NCBI RefSeq assembly: GCF_019097845.1 | Contig: NZ_JAHRGM010000001.1 | Coordinates: forward strand, 558,001-622,000 | Direction of reading: 5' to 3' | DNA length: 64,000 bases | Source of the DNA: Sphingobium sp. AS12 | GTDB taxonomy: Bacteria > Pseudomonadota > Alphaproteobacteria > Sphingomonadales > Sphingomonadaceae | Part shown: piece after piece, positions 57,919 through 64,000 of the stretch | How the letters are laid out: each line of letters begins with the position of its first letter | Position numbering within the stretch: position 1 is the stretch's first letter | Made by a program: the position numbers and the translations under genes | Notes under the pieces: generated by a model | Database searches by the model: none | What the model was told of the DNA's origin: nothing | Seen by the model: only the letters and a program-made list of their open reading frames with translations

Positions 57919-58569
57919 TCAGCCCCATGGCCTTTCGCGATACCATTTGGTGATGACATGCTTCACCCCGGCGCGGACCTTCATGCCGTGGTGGAGGCTG
58001 GCGGGATTGGGCTGCCCCGGCGCGATCCGGTTGTTCCAGGCGAGCAGCTTGCCGGTTTCCGGCTGGACGGTCTTGCCGATCTGGGGAAAGCGGGTTGCGC
58101 CGCCTGCCTTTGGTTCGTCCAGATAGACCATCAGCGTCCAGGTGCGGTTGCCCGCTACCGCGCAATATTTCGCATAGTCCGCGCCCTTGGGGTCGAAATA
58201 GTCGGTATGGGCCTTGAACTCCTGCCCCACATCATAGCGCTGGCCCTGGATCGGTTCGCCATAAGCGGGGTCGATCCCGGCAAAGGCGGCAAGCTTGGCG
58301 TCGATCATGGCGACGAACGGGTCGGCATGATCGAGGTCGCAGGTTTCGCTGGTGCGGAAATAACCATCGCCATTGGCATCCGCGATGGTGGAGGGGCGGC
58401 GGTCGGCCTCGATCCGCTCGATCAGCGCGGCACATTCGTCCGCGACAAGGAAATCGCGCCGGATGAACAGGGTGAGGTCACGGCTGGGGACACGCTGGAC
58501 GCGGGGATGGCTGGCGATCCAGACCGGGTCGGCATCTGCGGCGGCGGGATGATCGGGCATGACACTCAT
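57919..58569 (-). CDS. 2-oxoglutarate/Fe(II) oxygenase, prolyl 4-hydroxylase type
   Basis: From the chosen ATG the product is 216 residues. The domain shows the iron motif HTDYFD, the distal His in SLHHGMKV followed by Lys in HVITKWYRERPWG for 2-oxoglutarate, and the support strand WTLMVYLDEPKAGGATRFP. Members hydroxylate proline in proteins or small molecules. The target is unknown, though the nearby Pro-rich lipoprotein linker is an attractive guess. The frame is open to 58650, but that extension overlaps the Pho-like repeat at 58644-58672, so I prefer 58569. It is divergent from gspC. Confidence 0.87.
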   Translation of the reverse strand: MSVMPDHPAAADADPVWIASHPRVQRVPSRDLTLFIRRDFLVADECAALIERIEADRRPSTIADANGDGYFRTSETCDLDHADPFVAMIDAKLAAFAGIDPAYGEPIQGQRYDVGQEFKAHTDYFDPKGADYAKYCAVAGNRTWTLMVYLDEPKAGGATRFPQIGKTVQPETGKLLAWNNRIAPGQPNPASLHHGMKVRAGVKHVITKWYRERPWG

Positions 58570-58643
58570 AAACAAGGCCTGAGAGGGCGATTCTGCTACT
58601 GGCCAGGCCTGGAAATGCAAGCGCCATGACGGCGGAATTTCGC

Positions 58644-58672
58644 CTGTCATAAATCAGTCACATCACTGTCAT
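58644..58672 (+). promoter_or_regulatory. Triple PhoB-box-like repeat upstream of gspC
   Basis: Three units at exact 11-base steps, CTGTCAT (58644), CAGTCAC (58655) and CTGTCAT (58666), are separated by 4-base AT-rich spacers. This is the layout of E. coli-type Pho boxes, and the first and third units match perfectly. The site lies 57 bases before gspC and in the divergent region shared with the oxygenase gene. Confidence 0.6.
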
Positions 58673-58729
58673 CCAGCCGTAAGAGGAAGTGCTTAGCAGC
58701 GGCCCATCACAAAGGGGCAAGCAAGGCAG

Positions 58730-59539
58730 ATGCGGGTGGCGATCGCCAACAGGTTGCGGGGTCGGTCGATTGACGGGCTGGCGCTGCTGGAAAAGGGGCT
58801 GATCGCCCTGCTGGCGCTGCAACTGGTGCGGCTGGCCTGGGTGGTCGTGACGCCGGTGGGCAGTTTTGGCCCATGGGAAGGGCGGCAGGCGCAATTGCTG
58901 ACCCCGGCCGCGCGGCAGGCTTTGTTCGCCAGCTTCGATCCCTTCTTTCGCACCGGCGCGCCACAGACGGCGGGCAATGGCGTCGTCACATCGCTGGCGC
59001 TGACGCTGTATGGCATCCGGTTGAACGAAGGTTCCGGGCTGGGATCGGCGATCATTGCTGCGCCCGACGGGGTGCAGAGCAGTTTTGCCGTGGGCGATGA
59101 AATCCTGCCCGGCGTGGTGCTGAAATCGGTGGCGTTCGATCATGTGACGATCGACCGGGGCGGGGCGGAAGAGCAGATATTCCTCGACCAGTCGACGCCA
59201 GCGCCGACGGCTGCCCCGGAAGGGGGCGAAACACAGGCGTCGCTCCCTGCGTCGCCGCCGCCATCGGCTGGCCCGACCGCCGACAGCCTGAAACGCGACA
59301 TTGGTTTTGCGCCCCGGATGCAGAATGGTCGTGTGACCGGGCTGGCGGTCAGCGCGAAGGGACCGGGCTTTGCCAGTGCCGGTTTCCGGCCCGGCGACAT
59401 TATCAGCCAGATCAACGGCCAGCCGGTGGGCGACCTCCAGTCCCTGCAAAATCAGATCGCGCCCGGCGCGCGCCTGTCCCTGACCGTGGAGCGCGGCGCG
59501 GCCGTCGCCTCGGTGAACCTTATAGTGCAAGGCCAATGA
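58730..59539 (+). CDS. gspC: Type II secretion protein GspC
   Basis: GspC is the inner-membrane protein that links the secretin to the assembly platform. The 269-residue product has one membrane helix near residues 21-42, a homology region domain with LTLYGIRLNE and DGVQSSFAVGDEI, a Pro/Ala-rich linker, and a C-terminal PDZ-like domain (FASAGFRPGDIISQINGQPV). It is the first gene of the secretion operon; its end overlaps gspD by four bases. Confidence 0.9.
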   Translation: MRVAIANRLRGRSIDGLALLEKGLIALLALQLVRLAWVVVTPVGSFGPWEGRQAQLLTPAARQALFASFDPFFRTGAPQTAGNGVVTSLALTLYGIRLNEGSGLGSAIIAAPDGVQSSFAVGDEILPGVVLKSVAFDHVTIDRGGAEEQIFLDQSTPAPTAAPEGGETQASLPASPPPSAGPTADSLKRDIGFAPRMQNGRVTGLAVSAKGPGFASAGFRPGDIISQINGQPVGDLQSLQNQIAPGARLSLTVERGAAVASVNLIVQGQ

Positions 59540-61731
59540 CCAGATATTTCCTCCCCCTTTCCGCCGCGCTTGCGCTGGTTCTGGCCGCACCGGGCATGGC
59601 GCAGCAGACGCTGAACGTCCGCGATGCCGATATTCGCGCCTTCATTCAGGATGCCGCGCGGGTGACGGGGCGCACCTTCATCATCGACAATCGGGTGCAG
59701 GGGAAAGTGTCTGTCGTCACCGACCGGCCCTTGTCGCGCTCTGAATATTTCGAGATCGTTTTGTCCACGCTGCGCGCCAATGGGCTGGTTGCCGTGCCAG
59801 CGCCCGGCGGCGCCTATCGCATACAGCCCGCCGATGGCGCGGCGGGGCAACCCAGCAGCGTGGGCCGCGCGGCCAATCGCAACAGTTTCGTGACCGAAGT
59901 ATTCCGTTTGCGCTCCATTGACGCCGCAAGCGCGCTCGAAACGCTGCGCCCGCTGGTCAGCAAGGACGGGTCGGTGACCGCCAATCGCGCGGGCAATAGC
60001 GTGGTGGTGGCCGACTATGCCGACAATATCGCCCGCATCCGGCAGGTGATCGCACGGGTCGATCGCGATGTGTCATCGACGCAGATGGTGATGCTGAAAA
60101 ATGCCGGTGCGCGGGAGATTGCGACATCGCTCCAGGCATTGGTGGCGAGCAGCGGCGGCGGCGAGAATGTTTCGCCATCGGCAGCGACCGTGGTGCCGAT
60201 CGACAGCAGCAATGCCGTCGCGATCCGGGGCGACGCCAACACTGTCGCGCGTCTTGTCGCCATGGCGCGGCAACTGGACCAGCAGGCCGCCAGTGGCACG
60301 GAAATCCGGGTCTATTGGCTGGAACATGCAGACGCTGAAAAATTGCTGCCGGTGTTGCAGCAACTGGTCGGCCAATCGACCAGCCAGCCAGTGACCGCCT
60401 CCACCCCGGCGGCGGGCGGTGCGGCACCGGCGAGCGCGGCGGCGGCACCAGTTGCGGCCGCATCCTCCTCGTCCAGTGGCAGCGGCATTTCGACGCGCGG
60501 CCCGGCGATCGTGACCCGTTATGAGGGCGCGAACGCCATCATCGTCGCCGCCAATAGCGACGTGCAGCGGATGCTGGGCGAAACCATCCGCCAGATCGAC
60601 ACGCGGCGCGAACAGGTGCTGGTCGAGGCGATCATCGTCGAGATCAGCGATGCCGCGGCCAAGAAGCTGGGCGTGCAATTTCTGATCGGCAGCACATCCA
60701 CTGGCTTTGCCGCGACCAATTACAGCAACGCATCGCCCAATCTGCTGACGCTGGCGGGTGCCTATGGCGCGACGCAGCTGGGCACGACCAAGACCACGGT
60801 GGTGGCAGCGGACGGCAGCACGACGACGACCGAGACACAGACTAATGGCGATCTCGCCAGCACGCTCCAGCAATCGGCGATCAACAGCCTGACCAGCGCG
60901 ACCGGGGCGATTGCAGGCCTTGGCGGCAGCATCGGCAAGAACGGGATTTTCGGCGCGATCATCAATGCGGTGAAGTCCGACACGGAAAGCAATCTGCTCT
61001 CTACCCCGTCGGTGATGACGCTGGACAATCAGAAGGCGTCGATCCTGGTCGGGCAGCAGGTGCCGGTGACCACGGGTGAGGCGCTCTCCCAGAATTTCGA
61101 CAATCAGTTCCGCACCGTCCAACGGCAGGATGTCGGCATCAAGCTGGAGGTGAAGCCCCAGATCAATACCGGCGGCGCGATCAAGCTGTTCCTGCGGCAG
61201 GAGGTGTCGAGCGTGGCCGGGCCGGTCAGCAACTCCAGCAGCGACCTGATCATCAACAAGCGCGAGATCGAAACGACGGTCACGGTCGATGATGGCGAGA
61301 TATTGGCGCTGGGCGGATTGCTGGACGATAATGAGCGCAAGACGATCGAACGGATTCCATTGCTCAGCGACATTCCGGGCCTTGGCGAACTGTTCAAGTC
61401 GCGCAGCCGCAGCCGGACCAAGACCAATTTGATGGTGTTCATCCGGCCGACCATCCTCCGCTCGAAAGAAGATGCGCAGAAGCTGACCCAGCAGCGCTAC
61501 GGCTATGTCCGCAACATGCAGTTGCAGCGCAATCCCGACATGGAGCCGACGATCGATGAGCTGGTCCGCGACTATATGGGCGCAACCCCGCCGGTCGCCC
61601 CGCAGCCGGGCGACGCGGTGGTGCAGCCTGATGTGCCGCCCAACGCGCCACAGGTGATCGAACCAACCGTGCGCCAGTCGAGCGGCGTGGTGCGCCCGGT
61701 CGAGATAGCGCCGAGCGGAGAACGCAAGTGA
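59536..61731 (+). CDS. gspD: Type II secretion secretin GspD
   Basis: GspD forms the outer-membrane secretin ring. The 731-residue product has a signal peptide ending GMAQ, the N0 domain (LNVRDADIRAFIQDAARVTG), three N domains with a Ser/Ala-rich insertion near residue 300, and the C-terminal secretin domain with VGQQVPVTTGEA, the VGIKLEVKPQINTGG stretch and LSDIPGLGELFKS. No lipobox was seen, so a separate pilotin may or may not be needed. The gene overlaps gspC as ATGA and is followed by a palindromic repeat. Confidence 0.95.
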   Translation: MTRYFLPLSAALALVLAAPGMAQQTLNVRDADIRAFIQDAARVTGRTFIIDNRVQGKVSVVTDRPLSRSEYFEIVLSTLRANGLVAVPAPGGAYRIQPADGAAGQPSSVGRAANRNSFVTEVFRLRSIDAASALETLRPLVSKDGSVTANRAGNSVVVADYADNIARIRQVIARVDRDVSSTQMVMLKNAGAREIATSLQALVASSGGGENVSPSAATVVPIDSSNAVAIRGDANTVARLVAMARQLDQQAASGTEIRVYWLEHADAEKLLPVLQQLVGQSTSQPVTASTPAAGGAAPASAAAAPVAAASSSSSGSGISTRGPAIVTRYEGANAIIVAANSDVQRMLGETIRQIDTRREQVLVEAIIVEISDAAAKKLGVQFLIGSTSTGFAATNYSNASPNLLTLAGAYGATQLGTTKTTVVAADGSTTTTETQTNGDLASTLQQSAINSLTSATGAIAGLGGSIGKNGIFGAIINAVKSDTESNLLSTPSVMTLDNQKASILVGQQVPVTTGEALSQNFDNQFRTVQRQDVGIKLEVKPQINTGGAIKLFLRQEVSSVAGPVSNSSSDLIINKREIETTVTVDDGEILALGGLLDDNERKTIERIPLLSDIPGLGELFKSRSRSRTKTNLMVFIRPTILRSKEDAQKLTQQRYGYVRNMQLQRNPDMEPTIDELVRDYMGATPPVAPQPGDAVVQPDVPPNAPQVIEPTVRQSSGVVRPVEIAPSGERK

Positions 61732-61748
61732 TGCACCCTCCTTTCCTC

Positions 61749-61847
61749 CCGTTCGGGCTTAGCTTGTCGAAGCCCTCGCCTGAGCGGAGCGAAGGCATTG
61801 CTTCACTTCGTTCAGCAGGAGGCTTCGACTTCGCTCAGCCCGAACGG
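61749..61847. repeat. Extragenic palindromic repeat, family C, gspD-gspE junction
   Basis: The outer arms begin CCGTTCGGGCTTAGCTTG (61749) and end CGCTCAGCCCGAACGG (61847), related to the repeat at 24501-24577. An inner inverted pair around GAGCGAAGG and CTTCGTTCAG gives a nested structure. It ends 8 bases before the gspE ATG and may hide or expose its ribosome binding site. Confidence 0.85.
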
Positions 61848-61855
61848 AGTTTTGT

Positions 61856-63400
61856 ATGAGCGAACACACATCCGCGTCCGCAGATGTTTCAGCGGCTCCA
61901 TCTCCACGCGCCATCGACATACCCTATGGTTTCGCGCGCAAGCATGGCGTCGTGCTGCTCCCGCAGGAGGGCGAGCGCCTGGCCATCGCGGTGCGCGAGG
62001 GGAGCGATCCGCGCATCCTGCTCGAAGTCAGACGCCATCTGGCGCGCAGTTTCGATGTCAGCTTTGTCGATCCGGCGGAGTTCGACCGGCACCTGTCCAA
62101 CCATTATGCGATGGATGGCAGCGCAGCGGCCATGGCCGGGTCGATCGACATGGGCGCGGACGAGCTGGACATGCTGGCGGCCGACATCCCGACCGCCGAC
62201 GATCTGCTCGACAGCGCCGATGACGCGCCTGCGATCCGGCTGATCAACGGCATCATCGCCGAAGCCGCGCGGCAGGGCGTGTCGGACATTCATATAGAAC
62301 CCTATGAAACCGGCCTGGTCGTGCGGATGCGGATCGACGGGGTGCTGCGCGAAACGCTGCGTATGCCGCCCCATGTCGCGCCGGTCGTGGTCAGCCGCGT
62401 CAAGGTGATGGCACGGCTCGACATTGCCGAACGGCGCGTGCCGCAGGACGGGCGGATCGGCCTGACGCTGGGCGGCAAATTGCTCGACGTGCGCGTATCG
62501 ACCCTGCCGAGCCGGGCGGGCGAGCGGGTGGTGCTGCGTATTCTCGACAAGGAAAATGCCGGGATCACGCTGGACCTGTTGGGCATGAACGGCGTGCCAG
62601 ACCGGATTTTCCGCGAGGGGTTGAGCGAACCCAATGGCATCATTCTGGTCACCGGGCCGACAGGGTCGGGCAAGACGACGACGCTTTATGCCGGTTTGCG
62701 GCAGCTCAATGATGGCAGCCGCAATATCCTGACCGTCGAGGATCCGGTCGAATATGCGATGGAGGGCGTTGGCCAGACGCAGGTGAATGCCAAGGTCGGC
62801 CTGACCTTCGCGGCGGGGCTGCGCGCAATCCTGCGGCAGGATCCCGATGTGGTGATGGTCGGCGAAATCCGCGATCGCGAGACGGCGGAGATTGCGGTGC
62901 AGGCATCGCTGACCGGGCATCTGGTGCTGTCCACGGTCCACACCAATGACGCGGTCGGCGCGATCACCCGGATGCGCGACATGCGGGTCGAACCCTTCCT
63001 GCTCGCCTCCACCCTGCGCGCGGTCATCGCCCAGCGGCTGGTGCGGCGGCTGTGCCAGCATTGCCGCGAACCGGTGCAGGCGGACAAGTCGGCCAGCGCG
63101 CTGCTGGGGTTCGACCCCGGCACGATCATCTACCGCGCCAAGGGCTGTAGCGAATGTGGCGGCACCGGCTACAAGGGCCGGATCGGCGTGTTCGAGGCGA
63201 TCCGGGTGGACGACACGATCCGCCGCCTGATCAACGATGGCGGTGATGAATCGTTGATCGCGCGCCACGCTTTCCTCAACGCCCCCAATCTGGGATCGGC
63301 GGCGCGGGCGCTGGTGCGCGACGGGCAGACCACGGCGGAGGAAGCCATCCGCGTGTCGCGGCGCGACAGCGTCGAGGCGGAAACCATCGTCGATGGCTGA
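61856..63400 (+). CDS. gspE: Type II secretion ATPase GspE
   Basis: GspE is the cytoplasmic ATPase that drives pseudopilus assembly. The 514-residue product has an N-terminal N1E region (PYGFARKHGVVLLPQEG), Walker A GPTGSGKTTTLYAGL, the Asp and His boxes (ILRQDPDVVMVGEIRD, LVLSTVHTND), and the tetracysteine zinc domain with CQHCREPV and CSECGGTGYKG. Its last eight bases overlap gspF. Confidence 0.96.
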   Translation: MSEHTSASADVSAAPSPRAIDIPYGFARKHGVVLLPQEGERLAIAVREGSDPRILLEVRRHLARSFDVSFVDPAEFDRHLSNHYAMDGSAAAMAGSIDMGADELDMLAADIPTADDLLDSADDAPAIRLINGIIAEAARQGVSDIHIEPYETGLVVRMRIDGVLRETLRMPPHVAPVVVSRVKVMARLDIAERRVPQDGRIGLTLGGKLLDVRVSTLPSRAGERVVLRILDKENAGITLDLLGMNGVPDRIFREGLSEPNGIILVTGPTGSGKTTTLYAGLRQLNDGSRNILTVEDPVEYAMEGVGQTQVNAKVGLTFAAGLRAILRQDPDVVMVGEIRDRETAEIAVQASLTGHLVLSTVHTNDAVGAITRMRDMRVEPFLLASTLRAVIAQRLVRRLCQHCREPVQADKSASALLGFDPGTIIYRAKGCSECGGTGYKGRIGVFEAIRVDDTIRRLINDGGDESLIARHAFLNAPNLGSAARALVRDGQTTAEEAIRVSRRDSVEAETIVDG

Positions 63401-64000
63401 GTTTGACTATGTCGCGATCGACCCGGCGGGCAAGGAACGGAAAGGCGCGCTGAAGGCCGAAACGCTGGAGGATGCGCGGGCGAAGCTCGACGCGCGCAAG
63501 CTGTTCATTGTCGAACTCAGCGCCGGCGCGGTCGAGATGGCGCGCAAGCGGACAGGCCTGTCGCTGCGCACGCTGCGCCTCAGCCCCAAGGAACTGACCC
63601 TGTTCACCCGCCAGCTGGCGACGCTGACGCAGGTCAGCCCGCTGGAGGAATCGCTGCGCACCATCGGGCGGCAGAGTGAGCAGGACCATGTCCGGCTCAT
63701 TGTCGGCAAGGTACATGGCGGCGTGATGGAAGGGCGGCGACTGGCCGATGCCCTGGGCGTGGAGCCGAAAAGTTTTCCCCCGCTCTATCGCGCGATGATC
63801 TCCGCTGGCGAAAGTTCGGGCAGCCTGCCCGCGATCATGGAGCGGCTTTCCGACCTGATGGAGCGGCAGGCGCTGATGCGGTCGAAAGTGCTGACCGCGA
63901 TTGCCTATCCGTCGGTGCTGGCCAGTTTTGCGGTGCTGGTGGTCGCGGCGCTGATGATCTTCGTCGTCCCAAAGGTGGTCGAGCAATTCGATACGGTCGG
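63393..64000 (+). CDS. gspF: Type II secretion platform protein GspF, partial
   Basis: The frame starts with ATG at 63393 inside the end of gspE and runs off the window, giving about 202 residues of an expected 400 or so. It begins MAEFDYVAIDPAGKERKGAL and shows the typical LSPKELTLFTRQLATL, the SPLEESLRTI helix, and AGESSGSLPAIMERLSDL, then a first membrane helix. GspF is the polytopic inner-membrane platform protein. The rest of the gsp operon is expected beyond the window. Confidence 0.95.
   Translation, partial: MAEFDYVAIDPAGKERKGALKAETLEDARAKLDARKLFIVELSAGAVEMARKRTGLSLRTLRLSPKELTLFTRQLATLTQVSPLEESLRTIGRQSEQDHVRLIVGKVHGGVMEGRRLADALGVEPKSFPPLYRAMISAGESSGSLPAIMERLSDLMERQALMRSKVLTAIAYPSVLASFAVLVVAALMIFVVPKVVEQFDTV

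Overview
The window is a high-GC alphaproteobacterial chromosome segment, most likely from the Sphingomonadaceae (a Sphingobium or Sphingomonas relative). Lineage evidence is a two-piece permuted tmRNA with tag ANDNEALAIAA, a LexA box of the GTTC-N7-GTTC type upstream of lexA, the gene order trpG-trpD-trpC-moaC-moeA-lexA, a TonB receptor with the 'DIVVTGRR' N-terminus usual in sphingomonads, and several families of intergenic palindromic repeats. No transposase, integrase, prophage, CRISPR array or rRNA gene was seen. The assignment is inference from these traits.

Layout. 1-5.6 kb: HU protein, RlpA-like lipoprotein, tRNA-His, hisI, a small lipoprotein, a YitT-type membrane protein, an aspartyl/asparaginyl hydroxylase-like protein and an MFS exporter. 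5.7-15.2 kb: an L,D-transpeptidase, maeB with its LysR neighbour divergent from malate synthase G, a second L,D-transpeptidase overlapping an M23-family peptidase, efp and an inositol-monophosphatase family gene. 15.3-30.6 kb: a complete 14-gene nuo (complex I) operon, tightly overlapped, with two extra small membrane-protein genes (18270-18554 and 19322-19471) and three palindromic repeats in its junctions. 30.6-34 kb: birA, coaX, ribonuclease J and a DUF1467 protein.

34-41 kb holds a long membrane-anchored coiled-coil protein divergent from a group of little-known genes: an Hpt-like protein with Trp at the phosphoacceptor site, a membrane protein with a possible nucleotidyltransferase-like head, a DUF2336-like protein, and a PAS/histidine kinase with Arg at the phosphoacceptor site. 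41-46.6 kb: gltA and gltX, divergent comEC, and convergent lexA. 46.7-52.1 kb: moeA, moaC, trpC, trpD, trpG, a small conserved-looking protein and an NRDE-family protein.

52.1-64 kb: the permuted tmRNA, then a cell-surface module: a small exported protein, a lipoprotein with a Pro-Thr linker, a TonB-dependent receptor, a 2-oxoglutarate/Fe(II) oxygenase and the start of a type II secretion operon (gspC, gspD, gspE, and gspF cut by the window end). Three promoter regions here carry sequences resembling PhoB boxes; the best is a triple 11-bp-phased repeat ahead of gspC. The proposal that this is a phosphate-starvation surface module is inference, and it is the main candidate for follow-up together with the signalling-like cluster lacking phosphoacceptor histidines.
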